64,000 nt of DNA from Bacillota bacterium (GCA_023421735.1 JAEZSP010000022.1:111312-175311); one strand, 5' to 3'. Positions 9,354-17,772 are shown, counted from the stretch's first letter. Made by a program: numbers and translations. Notes: generated by a model not told the origin, from the sequence alone.

Positions 9354-9704
9354 TGAAAATACCTCCCAGTTGTATTTATACAAAAACGCGGGTGCCGCAC
9401 AGACGCGGGCCCGCTTTCCGTATCCGGGTCGGTCTTACGGGCGGGCGCATCCGGGCGCAAGAATCGGTCGCATGCGAAGCGGCAGAATAACGCGCAGCAA
9501 GAATACAGGATTCGCCAAAAAATGAGCGCGCGTGATGGGCAAAAGAAAAGCAGAAGCCGCCGGGGCATCTGCGTGTCCAATGTCAAAACGTGCGTTGCGC
9601 GGCATGCCGCAGTCCGCGTCAGAAAGACGCTGGCGCATGGAATCAAACTGACACTGCTTCGTCCGCTTCACGGCACCTTCGCCTCCCGCCTTCTGATGCA
9701 TAAA
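9354..9704 (-). other. Long untranslated leader of the liv operon
   Basis: About 345 nt lie between the liv promoter and the livK start. Short open frames exist on both strands, but none has a good start signal or recognisable content. No known riboswitch motif was recognised. Confidence 0.4.
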
Positions 9705-9732
9705 ATTATACACGCGTGATGTAATATGTCAA
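9705..9732 (-). promoter_or_regulatory. Sigma-A promoter of the liv operon
   Basis: On the minus strand, TTGACA at 9732-9727 and TATAAT at 9710-9705 are separated by 16 bp, both perfect consensus. Confidence 0.85.
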
Positions 9733-9834
9733 GTCACATCCATGGACGGGCGCGAAAGTTTACAGGGTAGACCGATCGCGCCCGCCCATCCCATAAGAGC
9801 ATGAATCCAATAAAAGTCCCCATTGCCCTCGCGT

Positions 9835-10224
9835 TCAGATCTGCGCTTTCGCGCTTGCCTTGCGCATGAACCGGTCATTGTCGATCACGAACCGCTCGTG
9901 TATGCCCGCGCCGACCTCACCCATATCGTCATATGCTCGTACCGAAAATGTGAGCTTGCGCCCGTCAACCGCTGTAAGCTCGCTTTCGCAGGTTACGCGC
10001 ATCCCGATGGGCGTCGGCGCGGAGTGCGTGACTTCGAGCCGCGTGCCGACCGTGCCCTGTCCCGCGTCCAATGCCGTCGATACGCTCGTCCAGCATGTCT
10101 TTTCCATCAGCGCGATCAGCGCGGGCGTCGCAAAGACGTCCAATAACCCGCTCCCGTACGCAGCCGCCGTGTTTTTGTCCGTCACCAATTCCGTCTGACG
10201 ACCCTTCAATCCAACTTCCAGCAT
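9835..10224 (-). CDS. FlK-like hotdog thioesterase
   Basis: A 129-residue single hotdog domain resembling fluoroacetyl-CoA thioesterase. The putative catalytic residues T33 and E41 lie in ATPALIALME, and H67 in EVTHSAPTP, matching the family's Thr-Glu-His set. These small proteins usually hydrolyse short or aryl acyl-CoA thioesters. Here it stands next to iorAB and near a phenylacetate-CoA-ligase-type gene, so arylacetyl-CoA is a plausible substrate (inference). GGAGG precedes the ATG. Confidence 0.8.
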   Translation of the reverse strand: MLEVGLKGRQTELVTDKNTAAAYGSGLLDVFATPALIALMEKTCWTSVSTALDAGQGTVGTRLEVTHSAPTPIGMRVTCESELTAVDGRKLTFSVRAYDDMGEVGAGIHERFVIDNDRFMRKASAKAQI

Positions 10225-10271
10225 AAAGACACCTCCGCCTCATTCTACCACATCGCGCACTTCGCGTGCGA

Positions 10272-10300
10272 TTGTCTTCCCGTGCGTTCTATGTTATAAT
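10272..10300 (+). promoter_or_regulatory. Promoter of iorAB
   Basis: TTGTCT at 10272-10277 and TATAAT at 10295-10300 with a 17-bp spacer, 30 nt before the iorA start. Confidence 0.7.
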
Positions 10301-10330
10301 CATACGACTATACGAAAAGGGGGCGAGCGA

Positions 10331-12142
10331 ATGAACATCAAACTCCTTATGGGCAATGAGGCGGCAGCGCTCGGCGCGATGCGCGCGGGCGTCACGCTCG
10401 CGACCGGATATCCGGGCACGCCGTCCACAGAGGCGCTCGAATACGTGGCGAAAACCGTCGGCCGCGAGATCCATGTCGAATGGTCGGTCAATGAAAAATC
10501 CGCCCTGGAGGTGGCGGCGGGCGCCTCCTATGCGGGCGCGCGCACATTTGTCACCATGAAACAGGTGGGCCTGAACGTCGCTGCCGATCCGATCATGTCG
10601 CTTCGGTATGTCGGGCTCACGGGCGGCATGGTGGTTTACGTCGCGGATGACCCCGGCCCCATTTCATCCCAGACGGAGCAGGACACCCGCACATTCGGTA
10701 TGTTTTCGAAAATCCCGGTGTTTGATCCCTCCTCGCCCGAGGAGGCGCTCTGCATGATGGCAGATGCCTATGCCCTCTCGGAACGCTATCAGACGCCCGT
10801 CCTCTTCCGCCCCACCACGCGCATCTGCCACGCCAATGCCGCCATCGATCTGGACGCGGTGGAGCAGCTCCCGCGCGCCACGGGCGAATTTGTGAAAGAC
10901 GGCAGGCGCGTCATCTTCCCGCGCACCTCCTTCCTCGCCCATCAGCGGATCGAGGACGAAATGGAAACCCTGGCGGACGAGCTTTCCCATTATAAATATA
11001 ATTTCATCGAACAGAAAGGCGCAGCCCGGCGCGGCGTCGTGACCGGCGGCGTGAGCTACGCCTATACAAAGGAAGCGCTCGAAATCCTCGGCGGGCCCTG
11101 TCCGCTTCTCAAAATCTCGACGCCTTTTCCGTTTCCGGAAAAGCTGGCGCTGGAATTTTTGCGGGATCTGGATGAAGTACTCGTGCTTGAGGAACTCGAT
11201 CCCGTGATCGAGCGCGCGCTCATCCACGTCTGCGGCAAATACCATCTGAACGTTACAATCCGCGGCAAGGCCGACAAAACAGTGCCGCACGCGGGTGAAT
11301 TGACGGTCGAGTCGGTGCGCGACATCCTCGCGGGCTATCTCGGCGTCAAAAATCCCGCCGACGGCCTCGCGCTTCCCGACATGCCGCCGTTGCCCGTCCG
11401 CCCGCCGGTTCTGTGCGCGGGCTGCCCGCACCGGGCGTCCTTCTATGCCGTCAAGCGCGCCATGAAGGGCAAAAAGGCTGTGTTCACCGGAGACATCGGC
11501 TGCTATACCCTTGGAAATGCCAAGCCCCTCGATATGGTCGATACCTGCCTGTGCATGGGCGCGGGCATGACCATCGCGCAGGGCATCGGTCACGTGGAGG
11601 AGGGTGTCACCACGTTTGCCTTCGCGGGTGATTCGACCTTTTTCCATACCTGCCTGCCCGGCATCGCCAATGCGGTCTATAACGGCGCGAAGATGTGCGC
11701 CGTCATCCTCGATAATTCCACCACCGCCATGACGGGCCAGCAGCCCAATCCCGCCACCGGCTTTGCCGCCAATGGCGAGGTCGCAGAGAAGATTTCCATC
11801 GAGCGCGTGCTCGAGGCGCTGGGCGTCAAGTGCGTGGAGGTCGTCAACCCCTTCGATCTCGACGCGGCGATCGCGGCGGCAAAACGCGCGGCGGAAGTGG
11901 ATGGCGTCTCCGCCATCATCTATCGCGCCCCCTGTATCGCCGTCACAAAACCCGGTCCCCTATACCGCGTGGATCCGCATGTCTGCATCGGCTGCCGCAA
12001 GTGCGTGCGCGAAATCGGCTGCCCCGCCATCGTCAGCGCCGTGGGCAAACAGGTCAAAATCGACCCTTCCCTGTGCTATGGCTGCGGCCTGTGCGCAAAA
12101 ATCTGCCCCACGGGCGCGATCGGAGGCGAAAAAGATGAATAA
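10331..12142 (+). CDS. iorA: Indolepyruvate:ferredoxin oxidoreductase, alpha subunit
   Basis: A 603-residue protein with the full IorA layout: an N-terminal pyrimidine-binding domain starting GNEAAALGAMRAGV, a TPP-binding domain with GDIGCYTLG and CMGAG around residues 390-415, and a C-terminal pair of 4Fe-4S sites (CIGCRKC and CYGCGLCAKICP). It oxidatively decarboxylates indole-, phenyl- and hydroxyphenyl-pyruvate to the arylacetyl-CoA, reducing ferredoxin, and the reaction is reversible. It overlaps iorB by 8 bases. Confidence 0.96.
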   Translation: MNIKLLMGNEAAALGAMRAGVTLATGYPGTPSTEALEYVAKTVGREIHVEWSVNEKSALEVAAGASYAGARTFVTMKQVGLNVAADPIMSLRYVGLTGGMVVYVADDPGPISSQTEQDTRTFGMFSKIPVFDPSSPEEALCMMADAYALSERYQTPVLFRPTTRICHANAAIDLDAVEQLPRATGEFVKDGRRVIFPRTSFLAHQRIEDEMETLADELSHYKYNFIEQKGAARRGVVTGGVSYAYTKEALEILGGPCPLLKISTPFPFPEKLALEFLRDLDEVLVLEELDPVIERALIHVCGKYHLNVTIRGKADKTVPHAGELTVESVRDILAGYLGVKNPADGLALPDMPPLPVRPPVLCAGCPHRASFYAVKRAMKGKKAVFTGDIGCYTLGNAKPLDMVDTCLCMGAGMTIAQGIGHVEEGVTTFAFAGDSTFFHTCLPGIANAVYNGAKMCAVILDNSTTAMTGQQPNPATGFAANGEVAEKISIERVLEALGVKCVEVVNPFDLDAAIAAAKRAAEVDGVSAIIYRAPCIAVTKPGPLYRVDPHVCIGCRKCVREIGCPAIVSAVGKQVKIDPSLCYGCGLCAKICPTGAIGGEKDE

Positions 12143-12719
12143 GTTTGATATTCTTCTCGCGGGCGTGGGCGGTCAGGGCACCGTGCTCGCCTCCAAACTG
12201 CTGGCCCGCTGCGCCATCGCGCGCGGCGAAAAGGCGCATACCGCGGAAACCATCGGCATGGCGCAGCGGGGCGGCTGCGTTACCAGTCATGTGCGCATCG
12301 GCGATGCCTTTTCGCCCCTCATTCCCAGGGGAAGGGCGGACGCCGTCATCGCGTTCGAGCCTGCCGAGGCCGTGCGCGCACTGCCGTATCTCAAAATGGG
12401 CGGCACGGTCATCGTCAATATTGCCCCCGTCAAGCCCGTCACCGATACCCTCTCCGCCAGCGGCTACGAGGCCGATCAGATGATCGACTTTTTAAAGAAG
12501 ATTCCCGCCCGCGTGGTGTTCGTGGATGGCGAAGCGATCGCCCGCGCGTGCGGCTCCCCCAAGGTCGTCAATATGGCGCTTCTCGGCGCGGCTGCGCAGG
12601 CGAACGCCATCGGGACGACGGGCGCGGAAATCGAATCCGCCGCGTCCGCGCTTGCACCCAGGTTCCGGGAAGCAAACCTGAAGGCCATCCGACTCGGCGC
12701 GCAGGCCGCACAAAACTGA
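12135..12719 (+). CDS. iorB: Indolepyruvate:ferredoxin oxidoreductase, beta subunit
   Basis: A 194-residue gamma-type subunit of the 2-oxoacid:ferredoxin oxidoreductase family, with GVGGQGTVLASKLLA at the N terminus and MAQRGGCVTSHVRIG, both standard for IorB. The ATG at 12135 was chosen because GGAGG lies 8 nt before it and the protein family begins here. It overlaps the end of iorA, so the subunits are made together. A strong terminator follows. Confidence 0.95.
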   Translation: MNKFDILLAGVGGQGTVLASKLLARCAIARGEKAHTAETIGMAQRGGCVTSHVRIGDAFSPLIPRGRADAVIAFEPAEAVRALPYLKMGGTVIVNIAPVKPVTDTLSASGYEADQMIDFLKKIPARVVFVDGEAIARACGSPKVVNMALLGAAAQANAIGTTGAEIESAASALAPRFREANLKAIRLGAQAAQN

Positions 12720-12735
12720 GTTTTCAATGCCCGGA

Positions 12736-12764
12736 GGGCGCATGCAAATGCATGCGCCCCTTTC
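12736..12764 (+). terminator. Terminator after iorAB
   Basis: A perfect 10-bp stem, GGGCGCATGC/GCATGCGCCC, with loop AAAT followed by CTTTCATTT. Confidence 0.75.
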
Positions 12765-12766
12765 AT

Positions 12767-12795
12767 TTGACAAATCGCCGCAATCCTGTTATGAT
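12767..12795 (+). promoter_or_regulatory. Promoter of the PadR operon
   Basis: TTGACA at 12767 and TATGAT at 12790 with a 17-bp spacer. Confidence 0.85.
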
Positions 12796-12810
12796 ATATC
12801 TAAAAGATAT
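12796..12810 (+). promoter_or_regulatory. Candidate PadR operator
   Basis: A perfect palindrome, ATATCT-AAA-AGATAT, lies immediately after the -10 box, over the expected transcription start. The position suits autorepression by the PadR protein encoded next. Confidence 0.6.
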
Positions 12811-12828
12811 GTAAGGGGGATGAAGCGC

Positions 12829-13365
12829 ATGCGGGAATCCAAGACCCGGTATGTCATTCTCGGCCTTTTGACGGAAGCGCCGCTAACCGGATACGAAATC
12901 AAACGAATCATCGATACCCGGTTTTCGTTTTTCTGGAATGAGAGCTACGGTCAGTTGTATCCGATGCTGCGCGCGTTGGCGGGCGAGGGGCTGATCGTCG
13001 CGGAGGAAGGCGGCACGCGCGCCAAAATCCGCTATGCACTCGCGCCTGCAGGCCGTGCGGCGCTTGAAAACTGGCTCGAAGCGCCCATCAAAACGGAGAT
13101 TGTGCGCTTTGAGCTGCTTCTCAAGATGTACTTTTCGGGTGCCGCGCGCCGCGACGCCATCTTGCAGCACGTCATCGCCTTCCGGGATGCGCATGCGCAG
13201 AAGCTCGCCACGCTTGACGCGTTCGAGCGGGAACTCATTCCCATTGCGGATCGCGATCATCATGGGGACGTCCTGCGCGTGATCTCCTTCGGACAAAAGG
13301 CCATCCGCGCCTATCTCGAATGGTGCGACGAGACGATCAAAAGTTTGCGGGAGGAAGGAACATGA
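12829..13365 (+). CDS. PadR-family transcriptional regulator
   Basis: About 178 residues. The N-terminal winged helix reads RYVILGLLTEAPLTGYEIKRII, then the wing region YGQLYPMLRALAGEGLI, as in PadR/PhaF-like repressors. The longer C-terminal helical part (residues 90-178) is the dimerisation domain of the Vir-like PadR subfamily. The ATG at 12829 fits the GGGGG site better than the ATG at 12820. The stop overlaps the start of a membrane polyferredoxin gene as ATGA, so that gene is its likely regulatory partner. The inducer is unknown. Confidence 0.88.
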   Translation: MRESKTRYVILGLLTEAPLTGYEIKRIIDTRFSFFWNESYGQLYPMLRALAGEGLIVAEEGGTRAKIRYALAPAGRAALENWLEAPIKTEIVRFELLLKMYFSGAARRDAILQHVIAFRDAHAQKLATLDAFERELIPIADRDHHGDVLRVISFGQKAIRAYLEWCDETIKSLREEGT

Positions 13366-14081
13366 AGCATCGGGTGCGAATCATTATAACAACCGTAACG
13401 CTGTTGCTTTTCCCCGTAATCCTGAATTTTCTCTCGCCCGCCGTGCCCATCTTCGGCGCGTTTCAGGGCGTGATCGCGGGCAGCCTTTGCCTGTTCGCGG
13501 TGCAATTTATGACGGGCTTGTTCTTCGGGCGCGCATGGTGCGGCTGGGTTTGTCCTGCCTCTGCGCTCGGCGATATTGCCATGCGCGTCAACGATCGCCC
13601 TGTCAACCGCAAGGCGCTCGCAATCATTCGCTTTTCGGTCTTTGGTGTCTGGATCGCGGTGCTCATCGCGGGCTTCGTCGCGGCGGGCGGCGTGCGCTCC
13701 ATCGATCCGCTTTTTCTCACCGAAAACGGCGTCTCGGTCGATATGCCCGCCAAATATATCATCTACTATATCGTGCTTGCGGTCATCTTCGGCACAAACC
13801 TGCTCGTCGGACGGCGCGGCGCGTGCCATAGCTTCTGCTGGATGTCGCCCTTTCTCGCGGGCGGTTATGCGGTCGGGCACCTTTTGCACATGCCTCAACT
13901 GCGGATCAAGTCCCGGCCGGAAAGCTGCGTTGCCTGCGGCAAATGCGACAGGGCATGCCCCATGAGCCTGCCCGTTAGAACTGCGCTCCAAACGGGGATC
14001 ATTCCGCAATCCGATTGCATCCTGTGCGGGGAATGCGTCAAGACCTGCCCGAAAAACGTACTCCGCTTCGGAATCAAATGA
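13362..14081 (+). CDS. Membrane 4Fe-4S polyferredoxin, NapH/CcoG-like
   Basis: A 239-residue protein with about four or five membrane helices. The first helical hairpin ends in GRAWCGWVCP, the hallmark of NapH/CcoG-type proteins, and a second cysteine pair occurs in GACHSFCW. The C-terminal soluble part holds two 4Fe-4S motifs, CVACGKCDRACP and CILCGECVKTCP. Such proteins move electrons between membrane and soluble carriers. Translational coupling to the PadR gene suggests induction under a specific stress. Partners are not visible. Confidence 0.85.
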   Translation: MKHRVRIIITTVTLLLFPVILNFLSPAVPIFGAFQGVIAGSLCLFAVQFMTGLFFGRAWCGWVCPASALGDIAMRVNDRPVNRKALAIIRFSVFGVWIAVLIAGFVAAGGVRSIDPLFLTENGVSVDMPAKYIIYYIVLAVIFGTNLLVGRRGACHSFCWMSPFLAGGYAVGHLLHMPQLRIKSRPESCVACGKCDRACPMSLPVRTALQTGIIPQSDCILCGECVKTCPKNVLRFGIK

Positions 14082-14769
14082 TGTAATCCGCGATCACGCC
14101 GATCAGCGCGTCCGCCTCCCTGGGCGCGTACCTGGGCGAGCGTGCGAGCGTCACAAAGTCGTATTCCGCCTCCGCGCGGAAATCCCGCCAGTCGTCAAAT
14201 ACGTGGAACGGGATTTCCGGTTCGTGAAAGTCGAGCGCCGGTATGAGCGCCGCGACGGACGATGTGAGCCGGATGTGATCCCCAAAGCAAAACCGCGCGG
14301 GCATGTCGGGGCGCGACGCCGGATTGCGCACGTTGTCAAGAGAAGCAACCCACCGAAACGCCAGCGCGAACAGCAGGTAGTTTGCTTCGTCGAGTTTGCG
14401 ATCCGCATCATACCGCTTGATGTCGATGCGCGCTTCCGGCGGTTTCGTGATCACGTTTTCCAGGACGTACGCCGGGCCAGGCTTCCCGATTCCGAGATCG
14501 GCATGTGCGTCGATGTGCGTTACGTGAAAGGGCGATCGGAGTTCGCCCGCGTCCATCCGTGCCTTCCAGAAGCCGAGGGCCCCGTCGTGCGTCTCAAAGA
14601 TCGCCCCGGGCAGCGGCCTTTTCCGCGAAAGCCCACAGCGGTCTTCCAAAAAGGCGCGCACGTCGCTCTCCGCCCACGGCACACAGCCCGTCGGCCGCGC
14701 GGCCGGCGCTGCCAGTTCGCACACGCCAGACAGGAAGAAATCAAGATCGATGTCCAATACCTGCATCAT
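14074..14769 (-). CDS. UPF0489 family protein
   Basis: A 231-residue protein with the family's landmarks: LDIDLDFFLSG at the N terminus and VTHIDAHADLG around residue 88, resembling the metal-binding part of arginase-like folds. The biochemical role of UPF0489 is not established. The 3' end overlaps the convergent polyferredoxin gene by 8 bases. The second ATG (14766) has slightly better spacing to GGGGG and may be the true start. Confidence 0.75.
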   Translation of the reverse strand: MMQVLDIDLDFFLSGVCELAAPAARPTGCVPWAESDVRAFLEDRCGLSRKRPLPGAIFETHDGALGFWKARMDAGELRSPFHVTHIDAHADLGIGKPGPAYVLENVITKPPEARIDIKRYDADRKLDEANYLLFALAFRWVASLDNVRNPASRPDMPARFCFGDHIRLTSSVAALIPALDFHEPEIPFHVFDDWRDFRAEAEYDFVTLARSPRYAPREADALIGVIADYII

Positions 14770-14817
14770 GTCACCCCCGCCTGATTATACCATGCGGTTT
14801 AGAAAAGAGGAAATCAA

Positions 14818-15933
14818 ATGCTTTGGACGCGCGACGAATACATCGACCTCATGACGTTCCGGGGCGCCCCGCGCCCTTTTTTCGCGGAACTGTTCGGCCC
14901 GCTGGTGGGGCTGGAAGACCAGTGGCGCCGTGAGGGCGCGACCGAAGGGGAAATTGCGCTCACCGCCTTTGGATTCGACGGCGTAGACATGGTCGATCTG
15001 GGGCCGCTCGCGGGCCCGATTCATGCCATGGAGCCAGCCGCACTCTCGGAATCCGCGACGCATATCGTCACGCGCGACGAACTCGGGCGCACATGCAGGC
15101 TCGTCAAGGGCTATGCCACCATCCCCCTGCCCCTCGATTGGCCCGTCAGCGATTTTGACAGTTGGCGGCGCGTCAGGCATATGTTTGAATATGACCCCTG
15201 CCGCATTGATGCGGAACAGATCGCCGCCGCGAAAAAACGCCGTGCGGCGGGCGCGCTCGTCATCGCGTGGATGCCCGGCGGATATGACATGGTACGCGAA
15301 CTCATGGGCGACGAGGAAGCGTGCGTTGCCTTTCTCGAACAACCCGATCTCATCGTAGACATGCTCCAAACCTTCTCGGATACCGCGCGGCGCGTGCTTG
15401 CCGAGATCACGAAATCCGTCACCGTCGATAATCTCTGTGTCCACGAGGACATGGCCGGCAAGACCGGCCCCCTCATCGGCCCCAATCAGGTGCGCGCATT
15501 CCTCAAACCCTACTATCGCAGCGTCTGGAGCGATGCGCAAAAAAGCGGCGCAACTCTGTTCAGCCAAGATTCCGACGGCAACATGAATCCCGTCATGGAC
15601 GCCTTTGTCGAATCCGGCGTCAACGTGTTCTATCCCTGCGAACCCGCGGCGGGCATGGATGTCGTCAAGCTGCGCGAAACCTATGGTCGTGCGGTCGCTT
15701 TCAAAGGCGGCCTCGATAAGCACGTCGTCCGAAAATCAAAATCCGACATCGACCGTGAGCTTTCCTATAAAATCCGCCCTGAGACGCTCGAAGGCGGCAT
15801 GGTCTTCGCGCTCGATCACCGCATTCCCAACGGCACGCCCATTGAAAACTATCGGCATTATGTGAAAACAGCCCGGCGGCTTCTCGGCCTTCCGGAACAG
15901 CCCGAACCCTGCTGGATGCGCATGGCCTTTTAG
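14818..15933 (+). CDS. URO-D family protein (methyltransferase-like)
   Basis: A 371-residue TIM-barrel protein of the uroporphyrinogen decarboxylase family, of the kind abundant in anaerobes and related to corrinoid methyltransferases (MtaA/CmuA). Visible family elements include the FGFDGVDMV segment, the HEDMAGKTGPLIGP loop near residue 210, a DSDGN segment and FKGGLDKHVV near residue 300. There are no haem biosynthesis genes around it, so a role in haem synthesis is unlikely. The substrate is not predictable. GAGG precedes the ATG. Confidence 0.8.
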   Translation: MLWTRDEYIDLMTFRGAPRPFFAELFGPLVGLEDQWRREGATEGEIALTAFGFDGVDMVDLGPLAGPIHAMEPAALSESATHIVTRDELGRTCRLVKGYATIPLPLDWPVSDFDSWRRVRHMFEYDPCRIDAEQIAAAKKRRAAGALVIAWMPGGYDMVRELMGDEEACVAFLEQPDLIVDMLQTFSDTARRVLAEITKSVTVDNLCVHEDMAGKTGPLIGPNQVRAFLKPYYRSVWSDAQKSGATLFSQDSDGNMNPVMDAFVESGVNVFYPCEPAAGMDVVKLRETYGRAVAFKGGLDKHVVRKSKSDIDRELSYKIRPETLEGGMVFALDHRIPNGTPIENYRHYVKTARRLLGLPEQPEPCWMRMAF

Positions 15934-15957
15934 CATTGTCTGCGGATTCTGCCGTGC

Positions 15958-15986
15958 TTGACAAACCCCGGAAATCCGCATATAAT
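15958..15986 (+). promoter_or_regulatory. Promoter of the T-box/paaK unit
   Basis: TTGACA and TATAAT, both perfect, with a 17-bp spacer. Confidence 0.9.
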
Positions 15987-15991
15987 ACGAT

Positions 15992-16258
15992 CAAACCGAT
16001 GAGCAAGGTTAGTAACCGCATCATTGCGCAGAAAGAGATTCGCGGGCGGTGAGATCGCGAAGGCGTAAATTGCGGCGAATGGGCTTGCGAGGGCGAACCG
16101 AAAGGCAGCGAGTAGGGGAGACGCAGGGCGCGCGTTACGGCGCAGGGTGCGTGTTTGCGCACCGATGAGAGCGTCGCGCCGCGAGGCGCGCCGAATAAGG
16201 GTGGCATCGCAGAGGTTCAAAGCCTTTGTCCCGATCAATGGGGGACGAGGCTTTTTTT
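15992..16258 (+). ncRNA. T-box leader, predicted tRNA-Trp sensor
   Basis: Between the promoter and paaK there is a roughly 265-nt leader with T-box features: GATGAGCAAGG...AGTAA at the base of stem I, an AGAAAGAG segment, a GAA-TGG-G-(5 nt)-GAG specifier region (TGG at 16080-16082), the T-box AAGGGTGGCATCGC (16197-16210), and a terminator. The TGG specifier is a tryptophan codon. The T-box bulge reads TGGC, whose last base would pair with discriminator G, as found in bacterial tRNA-Trp, whereas tRNA-Phe and tRNA-Tyr have A. Uncharged tRNA-Trp should stabilise the antiterminator and turn paaK on. Confidence 0.88.
16219..16258 (+). terminator. T-box terminator
   Basis: AAAGCCTTTGTCCC pairs with GGGGACGAGGCTTT, followed by seven T. 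The 5' arm lies just after the T-box sequence, as expected for the switchable terminator. Confidence 0.85.
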
Positions 16259-16293
16259 CGTCTCCTCACACGAATGGAAAAGGGGAGAAATAT

Positions 16294-17529
16294 ATGCAGA
16301 TCACAAGGCTCCAGCTTTCACTCATTCGCGATCGCATCCGCGCCGCGAAGTCCCGCCCCAATACGCTCTACGCCGGAAAACTTGCGGATGTCGATGCGGA
16401 AAGCATCCTCACGCAGGCGGCATTCGAGGATCTTCCGTTTACCGAAAAGGCGGAACTGCGCGACGTGTACCCCCTGGGCGTGCAGGCGGTTCCCGACGAG
16501 GACGTCGTGCGCATCCACTCCTCCTCCGGCACGACCGGCGCGCCCATCATCATCCCCTATACCCAGCGGGATGTGGACGACTGGGCGGAGATGTTCAAAA
16601 GGTGCTACGAGGTGGCGGGCATTACCCGGCGCGACCGCATCCACATCACGCCCGGCTACGGCCTCTGGACGGCTGGTATCGGTTTTCAACTCGGCTGCGA
16701 GCGGCTCGGCGCCATGGCAATCCCCATGGGTCCGGGCAATACCGAAAAGCAGATTCGCATGATGATCGACCTCGGCTCCACCGTAATCTGCGCCACTTCC
16801 TCCTATGCGCTCCTGCTTGCGGAGGAAATCGAGCGGCGCGGCGTGGGCGACCAGATCAAATTGACAAAGGGCGTCATCGGCTCCGAGCGCTGGGGCGATA
16901 AGATGCGCGACCGCATCGCCAAGGAATTGGGCGTCGAGCTCTATGACATTTATGGCCTCACCGAAATCTACGGCCCCGGCATCGGCATCTCCTGCGGTGC
17001 GGACACGCCCATGCATTATTGGGACGACTTCATCTATCTCGAAATCATCGACCCCAAGACCGGGAAAACCCTTCCGGACGGCGAGATCGGCGAAATCGTC
17101 ATCACCACGCTCAAAAAGGAAGGCGCGCCCCTCATCCGTTATCGCACCCACGATCTCTCGCGCATCGTGCCGGAAGAATGTGCCTGCGGCTCGCGGTTCC
17201 CGCGCATCGACCGCATCATCGGCCGCTCGGACGACATGGTTAAGGTCAAGGGCGTCAACATCTATCCCGGACAGATCGAGGACGTCCTGCGCGTGATCGA
17301 CGGCGTGTCCAGCGAATATCAGGTCATGATCGACCATCTCATGGGCAAGGACGAAATGACGCTGTTTTTCGAAACACTGCCGACGTTTGAAAAATCCGCC
17401 GTCGAGGAGGCGGTCGGCGCGGCGTTCAAGTCCAAGGTAGGCCTCACGATCAAACCCAAAGCCGTCGACATCGGCGAGCTCCCGCGCAGTGAAAAAAAAT
17501 CCACGCGCATCTATGATAACCGTTATTAG
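16294..17529 (+). CDS. paaK: Phenylacetate-CoA ligase family (arylacetate activation)
   Basis: A 411-residue adenylate-forming enzyme with the PaaK-type P loop SSSGTTGAPIIIPYT near residue 80, the YGLTEIYGPG motif, and the C-terminal hinge GRSDDMVKVKGVNIYPGQIE. It makes an aryl-CoA from aryl acid, ATP and CoA. IorAB nearby interconverts arylacetyl-CoA and arylpyruvate. Placed behind a Trp T-box, its likely job is to feed indoleacetate or phenylacetate back into aromatic amino-acid synthesis. GGGGAG precedes the ATG. The TAG stop lies in the target duplication of a small inserted element. Confidence 0.92.
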   Translation: MQITRLQLSLIRDRIRAAKSRPNTLYAGKLADVDAESILTQAAFEDLPFTEKAELRDVYPLGVQAVPDEDVVRIHSSSGTTGAPIIIPYTQRDVDDWAEMFKRCYEVAGITRRDRIHITPGYGLWTAGIGFQLGCERLGAMAIPMGPGNTEKQIRMMIDLGSTVICATSSYALLLAEEIERRGVGDQIKLTKGVIGSERWGDKMRDRIAKELGVELYDIYGLTEIYGPGIGISCGADTPMHYWDDFIYLEIIDPKTGKTLPDGEIGEIVITTLKKEGAPLIRYRTHDLSRIVPEECACGSRFPRIDRIIGRSDDMVKVKGVNIYPGQIEDVLRVIDGVSSEYQVMIDHLMGKDEMTLFFETLPTFEKSAVEEAVGAAFKSKVGLTIKPKAVDIGELPRSEKKSTRIYDNRY

Positions 17530-17687
17530 GGCAACCCCGCACAATTCAGCGGCACGCTGGCGGCTGCTTTTCCGCTATATGCCGCTTGCAAATATTGATT
17601 TACCGCCAGGAAACCTTCAATGTCTGCAATTGCATCTGACGAAAAAATCCGCACGTCATCGCACCACTTCATTTATGCGGGATTGCC
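17530..17687 (+). mobile_element. 158-bp MITE-like element
   Basis: The ends GGCAACCCCGC and GCGGGATTGCC are inverted repeats with one mismatch, and both are flanked by a TTAG duplication (17526-17529 and 17688-17691). It has no coding capacity. The left copy of TTAG contains the paaK stop codon. Confidence 0.65.
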
Positions 17688-17697
17688 TTAGCGACAG

Positions 17698-17725
17698 AAG
17701 GGGGCGTTTTGCCCTCTTTCTTTTT
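17698..17725 (+). terminator. Terminator after paaK
   Basis: AGGGGGC-GTTTT-GCCCTCT hairpin (one G-U pair) followed by a T-rich tail. Confidence 0.65.
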
Positions 17726-17744
17726 GATAGGTGACTTTATCACG

Positions 17745-17772
17745 TTGAATTGAATCTCAATCGTGGTATAAT
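17745..17772 (+). promoter_or_regulatory. Promoter of the CoA-disulfide reductase fusion gene
   Basis: TTGAAT and TATAAT with a 16-bp spacer, 60 nt before the ATG. Confidence 0.75.
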
